The position numbers and the translations under genes are program-made. Below, in pieces: positions 40,659 to 52,494 of a stretch of DNA of 64,000 nucleotides. The stretch is taken from assembly GCF_027270315.1 (NCBI RefSeq), contig NZ_CP114413.1, positions 8,494,001-8,558,000 on the forward strand. The letters run 5' to 3'. How positions within the stretch are numbered: position 1 is the first letter of the stretch; every line of letters begins with the position of its first letter. The notes beneath the pieces are model-generated. The model saw only the letters and a list, made by a program, of their open reading frames with translations, did no database searches and was not told the DNA's origin. Origin of the DNA: Streptomyces cinnabarinus (lineage in GTDB: Bacteria; Actinomycetota; Actinomycetes; Streptomycetales; Streptomycetaceae).

Positions 40659-43600
40659 ATGCCGGGCCGCGATTCCGAATCTCTTGTCGACCATTTCCGG
40701 GCGACTTTCGCCGATCATCCGCAGGCCCGGACCTTCCGGTTCCTCGTGGACGGCGAGGGCGAGCCGCAGTCCCTGACCGACGCCGAGGTCGACCTGCGGG
40801 CGCGCACCATCGCCGCGACGCTCAGGGAGCGGTACCCGGCGGGCGAGCGGGCACTGATCCTGTGCCCGTCCGGGCTGGACTACATGGTGTCCTTCTTCGC
40901 CTGCCTCTACGCCGGGATCATCGCCGTCCCCGCCTATCCGCCGGACCCGGCCTTCCTCAAGCGGACGCTGCCGCGTCTCGTCGGCGTCATCGAGGACGCC
41001 GAGCCGGTGGTCATCCTCGCCCCGGCGAAGACGGTCGCCCTGGCCGACACCTTCCAGGAGCACGCGCCGGCGCTGCGGTCCATCGCCTGGCTCGCGGTCG
41101 ACGGCCTCGACACCGCGGCCGCCGACGGCTGGCGGCACCCCGGGACCCGCCGGGACGACATCGCCTTCCTCCAGTACACCTCCGGTTCCACCAGCCGACC
41201 CAAGGGCGTGATGGTCAGCCACGGCAACCTGCTGCACCAGATCGACGCCCTGTTCGCCGTGCTCTTCGACCGCGACCCCACCGGCCAGCACGTCGTCAGC
41301 TGGCTGCCGCCCTTCCACGACATGGGCCTGATCTTCAGCCTGCTGACCCCGCCGTACGCGGGACTCCCCGTCACCTTCATGGCGCCGTACTCCTTCCTGA
41401 AGCGGCCCTACCGCTGGCTGAAGGCGATCTCGGACACCGGCGCGACGGCCAGCGCCGCCCCCAACTTCGCCTACGACCTCGCCGTGGCGAAGGTGACGGA
41501 GAAGGAGCGCGAGACCCTCGACCTGAGCCGGTGGCGTTCCGCGGCGAACGGCGCCGAGCCGGTGCGGCGGGAGACCATGGAGCGCTTCACCGCGGCCTTC
41601 GCCGACTGCGGCTTCCGCGCCACCTCGCATCTGCCCTCCTACGGGCTGGCCGAGGGCACCTTGATGGTCTCCACCGGCGATGTGGACGCCGCCGCGCTGT
41701 GGCGGGATCTGGCACCGGACGCGCTGGCCGCGGGCAGGGCCGAGGGTGCGGCGCCGGACGGACCGTCCCGGACCGTGGTCGGATGCGGCACCTCGATGTC
41801 CGACCAGCGCGTGGCGATTGTCGACCCGCGCACCCGCACCGCGCTGCCCGACGGCTCCGTGGGCGAGATCTGGGTGGCCGGGCCGAGCGTCGCCCACGGG
41901 TACTGGCGCCGCGCCGAGGAGACCGAGGAGATCTTCCGCGCCCGCCTGGCCGACACGGGCGAGGGGCCCTTCCTGCGCACCGGCGACGTCGGCTTCCTCG
42001 ACGGCCCGGAGGTCTACGTCACCGGCCGCGCCAAGGACGTCATCATCATCGCGGGCCGCAACCACTACCCGCAGGACATCGAACGCACCGTGGAGTCACT
42101 GGACCGCGGACTGCGGCAGGGCTGCGGAGTGGCGGGCTCCCGCGACCTGGACGGCGAGGAACGCCTGATCGTCATCCAGGAGTACCGCGGCAGCAAGGAT
42201 CCCGCCGAGCATCAGCGGATCATCGCCGCGATCCGCGAGGAACTCGCCCGGGAGCATGGGCTGCAGACGTACGCCGTGGCCCTCGTGCGCGCCGGGACCG
42301 TACCGAAGACCACCAGCGGGAAACTCCAGCGCGCTGCCTGCCTGGACGCCTTCCTGCGGGACGAGCTGAAGACGGTGGCCGTGTGGCGGCAGGACCGGGA
42401 CGGGGCCGTGCCCGGTGCTTCCGCCGTGGCTGCCACCGACGCCTCCGAGATCGAGGGCTGGCTGAGGGAAGTGCTGGCCGATGCCATCGGCGGCCGTCCG
42501 GCAGCCATCGACCCGACCATGCCGTTCGCTGCGTACGGCCTCCAGTCGGTGCAGATGGTCGCGATGGCCGGAGATCTCGAACGCCGCCTCGGCCGGCCGG
42601 TGGAGGCCACGGTGGTGTGGGAACACCCCACGGTGGAGAAGCTCGCCCGGCATCTGGCCGGAGCGCAGGCCACGCCCACGACTTCGGACGCCCTTCCATC
42701 GGCGCCCGCTGACGCCGACCCCATCGCCGTGATCGGCATCGGCTGCCGCTTCCCCGGCGGCGCCGACAGCCCGGACGACTTCTGGCAGTTGCTGCGCGAA
42801 GGACGCGACGCGATCACCGAGGTGCCCGCGGAACGGTGGAACACCGAGGACTTCACCGCCGAGGACCCCAAGGCACCCGGACGCACCAACAGCCGCTGGG
42901 GCGGATTCCTCGACGGCGTCGACCGGTTCGACCCGGGCTTCTTCGGCATCGCCCGCCAGGAAGCCGTGCGGATGGACCCGCAGCAGCGGCTGCTCGCCGA
43001 GGTCGCCCACGAGGCCCTGGAGGACGCGGGGCTGCCCGCCGACCGGCTGGCCGGATCGCAGGCCGGTGTCTTCGTCGGAGTCTCCACCTTCGACTACGCC
43101 CTGCGCCAACTGCGCGACCTGGACGCGATCGACGCCTACACCGGCACCGGCAGCGCGCTCAGCATCGCCGCCAACCGGCTGTCGTACATGCTGGACCTGC
43201 GCGGCCCCAGCATCGCCGTGGACACCGCGTGCTCGTCCTCGCTGGTCGCGGTCCTCCAAGCGGTCGCGAGCCTGGAGCGGGGCGACTGCGAACTGGCGCT
43301 GGCGGGCGGGGTGAACCTGGTGCTGTCCCCGGCGCAGGCCATCAACTTCAGCAAGGCGGGCGCGATGTCCGCAGACGGGCGCTGCAAGCCCTTCGACGCC
43401 GCCGCCGACGGCTATGTGCGCTCAGAGGGCGCCGGAGTCGTCGTACTCAAGCCGCTCAGCCGGGCGTTGGCTGACGGGGACCGGGTGTACGCGGTGATCC
43501 GGGGCGGCGCGGTGAACTCCGACGGCGCCAGCAACGGCCTGATGGCCCCCAACCCGCAGGCCCAGGAGGCGGTGCTGCGCGCCGCGTACAGCAGGGCCGG

Positions 43601-46600
43601 GGTGCGTCCGGCGGACGTGCGCTACGTCGAGGCGCACGGCACCGGCACCAGCCTCGGTGACCCGATCGAGGCCAAGGCGCTCGGCGCGGTGCTCGGCGAA
43701 GGACGGGACCCACAACAGCCGTGCCTGATCGGCTCGGTGAAGTCCAACCTCGGGCACATGGAGGCGGCGGCCGGTATCGGCGGGCTGATCAAGACCGCCC
43801 TGGTGCTGCACCACCGGACCGTGCCGCCGACCGTGCACTACCAGGAGCCCAACCCGCACATCCCCTTCGACCGGCTGCCGCTGCGGGTGGCGGACTCTCT
43901 GAAGCCCTGGCCCGGCGAAGGCGACGACGGCCCGGCCCTCGCGGGCGTCAGCTCGTTCGGGTTCGGCGGCACCAACGCCCACCTGGTGCTCGAAGCGGCC
44001 CCGCCGGTCGTTCCTCGGCCCGCTCCCGAAGGAGCCGTGCTGCTGCCCGTGTCGGCCCGCACCGAGCAGGCACTGCGCGAACTGGCCGCCCGGTACGAGG
44101 CACGGCTGGCCGGTTCCGACCTCATCCCCGGCGCCCTCGCCTCGGCGGCCGCGCTGCGCCGCACCCACCACGAGCACCGGCTGGCCTGCACCGGCACCAC
44201 CCTGGACGAACTCCGCGCCGGTCTGGCCGCGTTCGCCCGCGGTGAGCAGGTCCCGGGGCTCTCCTCGGGCGTCCGCCGCGTGGGCAGGCGCCCGCGTCCG
44301 GTGTTCGTCTGTGCCGGGCAGGGCCCCCGGTGGTGGCCGGTGGCCGCGGACCTGCTCGCGGGCGAGCCCGTGTTCCGGGCCGTCGTCGAACGGGCCGACG
44401 CGCTGCTGCGCCGCCACACCGACTTCTCCCTGCTGGAGCAGCTCGCCGCCGACCAGGACCGCTCCCGGCTGGCGGACACCGCGGTCGGCCAACCCGCCCT
44501 CGTCGCCGTACAGATCGCGCTGGCCGCGCTGTGGCGGTCCTGGGGCGTGGAACCCGCCGCCGTGGTCGGGCACAGCGTCGGCGAGATCAGCGCGGCCCAT
44601 CTCTCGGGCGCGCTCTCCCTGGAGGACGCCCTCGTCGTCGCACTGCACCGCGGCACCGTGCTGCGCGCCGCCTCGGGCAAGGGCCGGATGGCCGTCGTGG
44701 GCCTCCCGGCGGACGAGGTACGGCAGTTGCTCACCGATCGCGGGCCCGGACGGGTGTGGGTGGCCGCGGCGAACAGCCCCTCCTCGACCGTCCTGTCCGG
44801 CGAGGCCGCCGCACTGACGCGGCTGGCCCGCGCCCTGGAGGCCGAGGGCGTGTACTGCCGCCTCCTGGAGTCCGTCGACTTCGCCTCGCACTGCCCCCTG
44901 ATGGAACCCGTCGCGAGCGAACTGTGGCGGCTCCTCCCCGGCCTCACGCCGCGGGCGGCGGCCGTGCCGATGCTCTCCACCGTCACCGGCGAACCGGTCC
45001 CCGGCGAGTCCCTGGACGCGGAGTACTGGGCCTCGAACCTCACCCGGCCGGTCCTCTTCGACCGCGCCGTCACCGCGCTCGCCGAGTCCGGGCACGACAT
45101 GTTCATCGAGCTCTCCCCGCACCCGATGCTCATCGACGCGATGTCCGAACGGCTTTCCTCGTACGAGGACTTGGGCAAGGTCGCCGTCCCCTCCCTGCGC
45201 CGCGACGAACCCGGCCGGGCCGCCGTACTGACCGCGCTCGGGCGGCTGTACAGCGCGGGCCTCCAGGTCGAGTGGCGGCGCGTGTACGGAGCGTCCGGCC
45301 CGGTGGCGGACCTGCCGACCTACCCGTGGCAGCGCACCCGCTGCTGGTTCGGCGAGGACACCGCCGTACGGCGTCCCGTGGGCGACGGCCATCCCGTGCT
45401 GCGCTCGCATGTGCGCTCCGCGGTCGCGCCGCACGCCGACCACTGGTCCGCGCCCGTGGACCTGGCGCGCTTCGGCTACTTGACGGACCATCAGGTCACC
45501 GGGGCGGCGGTGCTGCCCGCGAGCCTGGTCCTGGACGCGGCGCTGGCCGCGGCCCGGACGCGGCTGGGCCCGGACACGACCGTGGCCGATCTGCACCTGA
45601 CCCGGCTGACCGCGCTGCCCGACCGCTGCGACGCGGACACCGTGCAACTGGTCCTGCTGCCCGAGACCGCGGAGACCGGCTCGCTGCGCCTGTTCACGCG
45701 CGGCGGCGAGGACGACGACTGGGCGCAGGCCGCGCACGGCTCCTACCACCGCGCCTCCGACCCGTCCGGCGCCGACCCGCTCTCCGAGGTGCGGGCCCGG
45801 TGCTCCACCGCCGTCGAGGCCGGCGACCACTATGCGGCGATGCGCCGGTCGGGACTGTTCTGCGGCCCCGCCTTCCAGGGCGTCGGCGAACTGTGGCGGG
45901 GATCCGGCGAGGCCCTCGCCCGGCTGCGTGACCGGGCGGAACTGACCGACGACTTGAGCGCCCATCCTGTCCATCCGGCGGTGCTGGACAGCGCCTTGCA
46001 GGCGTTGGGCGCGGCCCTGGGCGAAGTGCAGGGGAGCGCCACGTATCTGCCGGTGCGCGTGGGCGGGTTCACCCTCCTCGCCGAGCGCGCCGCGCCTCGG
46101 TGGGCCCATGCCTCGGTCGCCGCGCCGGAGGCGGACGCCGACGAGATCACCGGGGCCGGCGTCGTGCTGTACGACGACTCGGGCGCTGTCGTCGGGGAGT
46201 TGACCGGGGTCGCTCTGCGGCGCGTGCACGGTAAGGACGCCGGGGATCCTGCGGGCCGGGACCTGTACCGCGTCGCCTGGGACGAGGCCGAAGCCGTCGG
46301 TCCGGGTCAGGCCGGGCGGTGGCTGCTGTTCGCCGACCGGGGCGGCGTCGGAGGTGGCATCGCCGGCGCGCTCACGGCACGCGGCGGCACCTGCGTGACC
46401 GTCACCGCCGGGACCGCCTGCCGAGTCACGGAACCCGGCCGCTACGAGATCGACCCCGACAGCCCGGAGCACCTCGCCGCCCTGCTGGCCGACCTTGGGG
46501 ACCGCGTCGACGGGATCGTGGACGCCCGGACCCTGGATCTCGAACTCACCGAGGACGCCACCCCCGAGGAGGTCCTCGCCGCGCACGACGCCGCCTGCGT

Positions 46601-49199
46601 CCCCGCTCTGCGTCTTGTACAGCAACTCGCCCCGCTCGATTCAGCGCCCCGCCTCGTGCTGCTCACCCGGGGCGCCCAGCAGGCCGAGGAGGGTGACCGG
46701 ACCGCCGTGGCCCAGGCCGCGCTGTGGGGTCTGGCCCGGGTCGTCAAGCTGGAGCACGGCGAACTGCGCCCGGTGATCATCGATTTGGACCCCGCCCACC
46801 CCCGGGACGAGGCCGAGCGGATCGTGGACGAGTTGCTGCGTCCCGGCGACGACGACCAGGTCGCCCTGCGCGCCGGAACCCGCCGCACCCCGGCGCTGCG
46901 GCCCTGGACGGGCGGCGGCACGGCCGGGGAGCAGGTGCGGCGCTGGCCGTTCGACCCGGCCCGCGACGGCAACCACCGCATCCTGGCGGCGCGTCCGGGC
47001 ATGCTGTCGAGCCTGGGCCCCACCCAGTGGCACCGCACACCGCCCGGCCCCGGCCAGGTGGAGATCGAAGTGGCCGCGGCCGGGCTGAACTTCAGCGATG
47101 TGCTCAAGGCCATGAACACCTACCCGGGCGCCGAGGGCATCGTGCCGCTGGGCGCCGAGTGCGCGGGCCGGATCAGCGCGGTCGGTGAGGGCGTGACCCG
47201 GGTCCGGGTGGGCGACGCGGTGATGGCCGTCGGCGCGCACGGCATGGCCGCCTTCACCACCGTCAGCGGCGCGCTGGTCGCCCGGCGGCCTCAGGGACTG
47301 ACCCCCGAACAGGCCGCCGCCGTGCCCATCGCGTTCCTCACTGCCGTGCACGCCCTGGAGCAACTGGCCCGCCTCCGCAAGGGCGAGACGGTGCTCATCC
47401 ACTCCGCCACCGGAGGAGTCGGCCTCGCTGCCCTCCAGGTCGCCCAGCGGTGCGGGGCTCAGGTCTTCGCCACCGCGGGCAGCGAGGAGAAGCGCGAGCT
47501 GTTGCGCTCGCTGGGTGTGGAGCACGTGATGGACTCCCGCTCCCTGGCCTTCGCCGACGAGATCACCCGTGCCACCGACGGGCGGGGCGTCGATGTGGTC
47601 CTCAACTCGACGACCGGTGAAGCACTGGCGCGCAGCATGCGACTGCTCGCCCCCGGCGGCCGGTTCGTGGAGATCGGCAAGCGCGACATCTTCGACGACA
47701 GCCACATCGGCCTGGGCTTCTTCAAGGACAACCGGGCCTTCTTCGCCGTGGACCTGGAGCAGACCATCCGCGAGCGGGACGAGCTGATCGCCGAACTCCT
47801 CGACGAGGTCGGACAGGGCTTCGAGCGAGGGGAGTTCACCGCGCTGCCGGTGACCGTCCACCCCTACGGCGAGGCCGCCGCCGCCTTCGCCACGATGGCC
47901 AGGGCCCAGCACATCGGCAAGCTGGTGCTGCGGCCAGAGGGGCGGCAACTGATCACCAGGGGACCGGACTTGGCTCCCGTCCGGCCTGACGCGAGCTATC
48001 TGATCACCGGTGGTCTGGGTGCTCTGGGCCTTGAGACCGCCCGCTATCTGGTGGCTCAGGGGGCCCGGCACCTGGTGCTGGTCGGTCGCAGTGCGCCGTC
48101 GGCCGAGGCCGAGCGGGCCGTCACCGAACTGCGGGCCGCGGCCGAGGTCAGCACCGTCAGCGCCGATCTGTCCCGGTACGACGACGTGGCGGACGTGATG
48201 GCCCGGATCGACGCCGACAGACCGCCGCTCGCCGGTGTCGTACACGCCGCCGGCGTCCTCGACGACGGGCTGCTGACCGGACTCGACCCGGACCGGTTCC
48301 GTGCCGTCGCCGCGCCCAAGTCCGTCGCCGCCTGGCATCTGCACCGCGCCACGGCCGGGCGCGACCTGGACTTCTTCGTCCTGTACTCCTCCGCCGCCGC
48401 GGTCCTCGGCTCGCCCGGCCAGGGCAACTACGCCGCCGCGAGCGCCTTCGTCGATGCCCTCGCCCACCACCGCAGGTCCCGCGGCCTGCCCGCGCTGAGC
48501 ATCGACTGGGGCCCCTGGGCCGAGATCGGCCTGGCGGCCCGGCCCGACCGCGGGGCCGCCCTGTCCGCCCGCGGTGTGCGGAGCATCATCCCCGAGCAGG
48601 GCATCGCCACCCTGGACTGGCTGCTGCGCGGTTCCGCGACGCAGCTCTGCGTGCTGCCGCTGGACCGCGACGGGCTGAGCGGCCACACCGGCGGGGGACT
48701 GCTGGGCACCCTCGCCGTGGACTCCGGCCGCGCCGAGGCCGGAGCGCGCGGGCAGGACGACGTACGCCGCCGGATGCTCGCCGTCGAACCCGGGCGCCGC
48801 CGCCGGGCGGTGCTGCTCGACCACTGCCGCACCCTGGCCGCCCGCGTCGTGGGCGCCGAACCGGCGAGCGTCGACACCAGCGCCCCGTTCACCGCCATGG
48901 GCTTCGACTCGCTGCTCGCCCTGGAACTGCGCATGGGCCTGGAGACCACCCTCGGGGTGTCCCTGCCGACCACCGTCACCTGGCGCTTCCCGGCCATCGA
49001 CAAACTCGTGCCCTTCCTCGCCGAGCGCATGGAGATCGAGCTGGAGTCGGTTGCGGCGGCCGCGCCCGCGCCCATTCCCGCCGCCCTGGAACCCGCCGTG
49101 GACGACGGGTCACCGGACCTCGACACGATGTCGGCCGCCGAGCTCGAAGCCCTGCTGCTGGCCAAGACGAACCAGATCGACGAAGGGGGTCAGCGATGA
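40659..49199 (+). CDS. FAAL-loaded type I PKS: FAAL-ACP-KS-AT-DH-ER-KR-ACP
   Basis: 2846 residues. FAAL 1-~590 (YTSGSTSRPKG near 173; no CoA needed in this subclass) activates a fatty acid onto ACP1 (GLQS, Ser630). KS ~687-1110 (Cys858, His993, His1033). AT ~1214-1520 (GHSVGE, Ser1306; specificity block FASH, intermediate between methylmalonyl and larger units). DH ~1578-1850 (HxxxGxxxxP with His1611, HPxxxD with Asp1777). ER ~2113-2428 (HSATGGVGLAALQ). KR ~2444-2630 (GGLGALG, LDD B-type motif, Tyr2591). ACP2 Ser2751. All catalytic residues are intact, so one fully saturated extension is expected. ATGA overlap with the next PKS. Confidence 0.93.
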   Translation: MPGRDSESLVDHFRATFADHPQARTFRFLVDGEGEPQSLTDAEVDLRARTIAATLRERYPAGERALILCPSGLDYMVSFFACLYAGIIAVPAYPPDPAFLKRTLPRLVGVIEDAEPVVILAPAKTVALADTFQEHAPALRSIAWLAVDGLDTAAADGWRHPGTRRDDIAFLQYTSGSTSRPKGVMVSHGNLLHQIDALFAVLFDRDPTGQHVVSWLPPFHDMGLIFSLLTPPYAGLPVTFMAPYSFLKRPYRWLKAISDTGATASAAPNFAYDLAVAKVTEKERETLDLSRWRSAANGAEPVRRETMERFTAAFADCGFRATSHLPSYGLAEGTLMVSTGDVDAAALWRDLAPDALAAGRAEGAAPDGPSRTVVGCGTSMSDQRVAIVDPRTRTALPDGSVGEIWVAGPSVAHGYWRRAEETEEIFRARLADTGEGPFLRTGDVGFLDGPEVYVTGRAKDVIIIAGRNHYPQDIERTVESLDRGLRQGCGVAGSRDLDGEERLIVIQEYRGSKDPAEHQRIIAAIREELAREHGLQTYAVALVRAGTVPKTTSGKLQRAACLDAFLRDELKTVAVWRQDRDGAVPGASAVAATDASEIEGWLREVLADAIGGRPAAIDPTMPFAAYGLQSVQMVAMAGDLERRLGRPVEATVVWEHPTVEKLARHLAGAQATPTTSDALPSAPADADPIAVIGIGCRFPGGADSPDDFWQLLREGRDAITEVPAERWNTEDFTAEDPKAPGRTNSRWGGFLDGVDRFDPGFFGIARQEAVRMDPQQRLLAEVAHEALEDAGLPADRLAGSQAGVFVGVSTFDYALRQLRDLDAIDAYTGTGSALSIAANRLSYMLDLRGPSIAVDTACSSSLVAVLQAVASLERGDCELALAGGVNLVLSPAQAINFSKAGAMSADGRCKPFDAAADGYVRSEGAGVVVLKPLSRALADGDRVYAVIRGGAVNSDGASNGLMAPNPQAQEAVLRAAYSRAGVRPADVRYVEAHGTGTSLGDPIEAKALGAVLGEGRDPQQPCLIGSVKSNLGHMEAAAGIGGLIKTALVLHHRTVPPTVHYQEPNPHIPFDRLPLRVADSLKPWPGEGDDGPALAGVSSFGFGGTNAHLVLEAAPPVVPRPAPEGAVLLPVSARTEQALRELAARYEARLAGSDLIPGALASAAALRRTHHEHRLACTGTTLDELRAGLAAFARGEQVPGLSSGVRRVGRRPRPVFVCAGQGPRWWPVAADLLAGEPVFRAVVERADALLRRHTDFSLLEQLAADQDRSRLADTAVGQPALVAVQIALAALWRSWGVEPAAVVGHSVGEISAAHLSGALSLEDALVVALHRGTVLRAASGKGRMAVVGLPADEVRQLLTDRGPGRVWVAAANSPSSTVLSGEAAALTRLARALEAEGVYCRLLESVDFASHCPLMEPVASELWRLLPGLTPRAAAVPMLSTVTGEPVPGESLDAEYWASNLTRPVLFDRAVTALAESGHDMFIELSPHPMLIDAMSERLSSYEDLGKVAVPSLRRDEPGRAAVLTALGRLYSAGLQVEWRRVYGASGPVADLPTYPWQRTRCWFGEDTAVRRPVGDGHPVLRSHVRSAVAPHADHWSAPVDLARFGYLTDHQVTGAAVLPASLVLDAALAAARTRLGPDTTVADLHLTRLTALPDRCDADTVQLVLLPETAETGSLRLFTRGGEDDDWAQAAHGSYHRASDPSGADPLSEVRARCSTAVEAGDHYAAMRRSGLFCGPAFQGVGELWRGSGEALARLRDRAELTDDLSAHPVHPAVLDSALQALGAALGEVQGSATYLPVRVGGFTLLAERAAPRWAHASVAAPEADADEITGAGVVLYDDSGAVVGELTGVALRRVHGKDAGDPAGRDLYRVAWDEAEAVGPGQAGRWLLFADRGGVGGGIAGALTARGGTCVTVTAGTACRVTEPGRYEIDPDSPEHLAALLADLGDRVDGIVDARTLDLELTEDATPEEVLAAHDAACVPALRLVQQLAPLDSAPRLVLLTRGAQQAEEGDRTAVAQAALWGLARVVKLEHGELRPVIIDLDPAHPRDEAERIVDELLRPGDDDQVALRAGTRRTPALRPWTGGGTAGEQVRRWPFDPARDGNHRILAARPGMLSSLGPTQWHRTPPGPGQVEIEVAAAGLNFSDVLKAMNTYPGAEGIVPLGAECAGRISAVGEGVTRVRVGDAVMAVGAHGMAAFTTVSGALVARRPQGLTPEQAAAVPIAFLTAVHALEQLARLRKGETVLIHSATGGVGLAALQVAQRCGAQVFATAGSEEKRELLRSLGVEHVMDSRSLAFADEITRATDGRGVDVVLNSTTGEALARSMRLLAPGGRFVEIGKRDIFDDSHIGLGFFKDNRAFFAVDLEQTIRERDELIAELLDEVGQGFERGEFTALPVTVHPYGEAAAAFATMARAQHIGKLVLRPEGRQLITRGPDLAPVRPDASYLITGGLGALGLETARYLVAQGARHLVLVGRSAPSAEAERAVTELRAAAEVSTVSADLSRYDDVADVMARIDADRPPLAGVVHAAGVLDDGLLTGLDPDRFRAVAAPKSVAAWHLHRATAGRDLDFFVLYSSAAAVLGSPGQGNYAAASAFVDALAHHRRSRGLPALSIDWGPWAEIGLAARPDRGAALSARGVRSIIPEQGIATLDWLLRGSATQLCVLPLDRDGLSGHTGGGLLGTLAVDSGRAEAGARGQDDVRRRMLAVEPGRRRRAVLLDHCRTLAARVVGAEPASVDTSAPFTAMGFDSLLALELRMGLETTLGVSLPTTVTWRFPAIDKLVPFLAERMEIELESVAAAAPAPIPAALEPAVDDGSPDLDTMSAAELEALLLAKTNQIDEGGQR

Positions 49200-52100
49200 C
49201 GGGACCGGAACAGGGCGGCACTTCGGCCGACACCCTCAGGCGCGCCTATCTGACCATGGAGCGGCTCCAGCGCCGGATCGAGGAGTACGAGCGCGCGGGC
49301 GGCGAGCCGATCGCCATCGTGGGCGTGGGCTGCCGGTTCCCCGGCGGCGTCACCGACACCGACACCTACTGGCAGCTGCTCACCAGCGGGGTCGACGCCG
49401 TCCGCGACATCCCGGCGGACCGGTGGGACAACACGGCCTTCTACGACGAGGAGCGCGGCAAGGCAGGCGCGATCAACACCCGCAGCGGCGGATTCCTGGA
49501 CCGTATCGACCGCTTCGACCACGACTTCTTCGGCATCTCCCGCCGCGAGGCCCTGGCCATGGACCCCCATCAGCGGCTGACGCTGGAGGTGGCGTGGGAG
49601 GCGCTGGAGAACGCCGGGCAGGCCCCGTCCGGGCTGGCGGGCAGCCGTACCGGCGTGTTCATGGGCGTGGCCAGTTCGGACCATGTGACCGCCCGGGTCC
49701 GCCGCCCCGAGGACATCACCGCCTACACCAGTTCCGGCGCCGCGCTCAGCTTCATCCCCGGCCGTATCGCCTACCTCCTCGACCTGCGCGGCCCCAACGT
49801 CGCGCTCGACACCGCCTGTTCCTCCTCCCTGGTCGCGGTGCACCAGGCGTGCCAGAGCCTGCGCACCGGCGAGTGCGACACGGCACTGGCCGGAGGCGTC
49901 AACGTGGTGCTCTCCCCGGTCCTGCTGATCTCCCAGTCGGCGTTCGGCTCGGTGTCCCGGCGGGGCCGCGCGAGCACCTTCTCCGACGACGCGGACGGCT
50001 ACGTACGGGGCGAGGGGTGTGGGGTCGTCGTCCTCAAGCGGCTCTCCGACGCCGTGCGCGACGGGGACCGCGTCCTCGCCATGGTCCGCGGGGGAGCGGT
50101 CAACCAGGACGGCCGCAGCTCCGGCATCACCGCCCCCAACGGCGCCGCCCAGCGCGAGGTGTACCGGGCCGCCCTCGCCGCCAGCGGCGTCGCACCGCAC
50201 CAGGTGGGACTGATCGAGACGCACGGCACCGGCACCCGGCTCGGTGACCCCATCGAGGCCGAGTCGCTGGCCGATGTCTACGGGCGGCCCGACGGCCCGC
50301 CGGTGTACCTGGGCGCCGTGAAGACCAACTTCGGGCATCTGGAGGCCGCGGCCGGAGCCGCCGGACTGATCAAGGCCGCGCTGTGCCTGGCCCACGGCAC
50401 GATCCCGCCCAACCTGCACTTCACCCGGCTGAACTCGAACATCTCCTTCGAGGGCACGACCTTCACGGTGCCGACCCGGGTCACCGACTGGCCCGAGCCG
50501 GACGACTCGCCGCGCTTCGCCGCCGTGAGCAGTTTCGGGCTCAGCGGCACCAACGCGCATCTGATCCTGGAGCAGGCCGGGCCCGCCGCCGCGCCGGCAC
50601 CCGACGAGCGCCGCCCCGGGTCGGTCCTCGCCCTGTCCGCCCGCACCGAGACCGCCTTGACGAACCTCGCGGCCCGCTACCGGGACCGGCTCCGCACACC
50701 GGACGACGACTCCTCCCTCGCCGACCTGTGCCACTCCGCCGGCACCGGCCGCTCGCACTTCCGGCACCGGCTCGCCGCCGTGGGGGCGACCCGCGAGGAG
50801 GCCGCCGACCGGCTGGAGGCCTTCCTGCGCGGCGAGGACGGCCCCGGACTGGCCCACGACCAGGCCGAGGACACCGAGGTCGCCTTCCTCTTCACCGGCC
50901 AGGGCGCCCAGCGCCCCGGCATGACGCGCCGCCTCTACGAGACCCAGCCCACCTTCCGCCGGACCCTCGACGCCTGTGCCGAGATCCTCCGGCCGCTGCT
51001 GGAACGGCCGTTGCTGTCCGTGCTGTTCCCGGCCGACCCGGCGGACGCCCGGATCAATGACACCGCCTACGCCCAACCCGCCACGTTCGCCGTGGAGTAC
51101 GCGATGGCGCAGCTGTGGCGGTCCTGGGGGGTCGAGCCGGCCGCCGTGATCGGCCACAGCTTCGGCGAGTGCGTGGCCGCCTGTGTGGCGGGTGCCATGT
51201 CACCGGCGGACGGTCTGGCGTTCACCGTCGAACGGGCCCGCATCATCGAGCAGTTCTGCAAGCCGGGCACGATGGCCGCGGTGTTCGCGCCGGAGTCGGA
51301 GGTAGCCGCCCGGATCGCGGACGACCTGGACCGGATCTCGATCGCCGCCGTCAACGGCCGGGCCAACACCACCATCTCCGGGGAACGCGACCTGGTCGAG
51401 GAGATCTGCGCCGAGTTCACCGCCCGCGGCGTCACCACCAAAGCGCTGCACATCGCCTCCGCGGGCCACTCGCCGCTGATGGACCCGGTGCTGGACCCCC
51501 TGCGAAAGGCCGCGCAGAAGATCGCCTTCAAAGCCCCGGCCATCCCGCTGGTCTCCAACGTCACGGGTGATCTGTGGCCCTGGGACCAGGCCCCCGACGC
51601 CGAACACTGGTGCCGTCACGTCCGGCGGACCGTGCGCTTCTCCGACGGTGTGCGGACCCTGCACGATCTGGGGTACCGGGCCTTCCTGGAGGTCGGTCCC
51701 GCGCCCACGCTGCTCGGGCTGGTCAGTGACGCCCTGCCGCCCGACCACGACGACCTCCTGCTGCCCAGCCTCCGCCCGAAGACCGACGACTGGGAGGTCC
51801 TGCTGCCGACGGTCGCGGCCCTCTACGCGCGCGGCGCCGGGATCGACTGGGCCGGTTTCGATCGCGACTACACCCGGGCCAGGACCACGCTGCCCACCTA
51901 CCCCTTCGACCCCACCGACTGCTGGGAACCGCCCCGGTCCTGGCACCCCGGCGAGGCTCCCACCGAGACCCCCGTCGCGGCCGACGCCCCTCGGCAGGAG
52001 CCCGCGGCCCCGGCCCGGCGCCGCGGCAGGCGCCGCACCAGCCCCATCCCCACCGCCGAGGAACTGCTGAGCCTTGCCGAGGCGGAGCGACTGCCCACGC

Positions 52101-52494
52101 TCACCGCGCGGTTCGTCCTCGGCGTACAGCACGTGCTCGGCTCGGCGTCCGCCTCCGCCGGTCCGGACGAGTCGCTGACCGGGCTCGGCCTGGACTCGCT
52201 GATGGCCGTCGAACTGCGCAACGACATCCAGAACCGGCTCCAGGTCACCCTGCCGATCACCGAATTCCTCGGCGCGGCCACCATCCGCTCCGTGGCGGAA
52301 GGCGTCCTCGAACGGCTCAACTCCGACGACGCCGCCGCACCCGCCGAGGGCACCCCGAGCACCCCGAGCGCGCGAACCGCGCCGATCCGCCGCCGACGCC
52401 GCGCCGACGACAGGGCCGCCGCCGACGTACTGGCGCAACTGGGCGATGCCCCGACCGGCGAGGAACCACCGGCCACGCAGGGGGAGGACCGGCA

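Noticed and set aside
43422..46625. 1067-residue open frame antisense to the FAAL-PKS gene
   Set aside because: It is rich in Gly/Ala/Arg/Gln with no domain, and covers the KS and AT codons of a well-supported PKS; it is a high-GC shadow.
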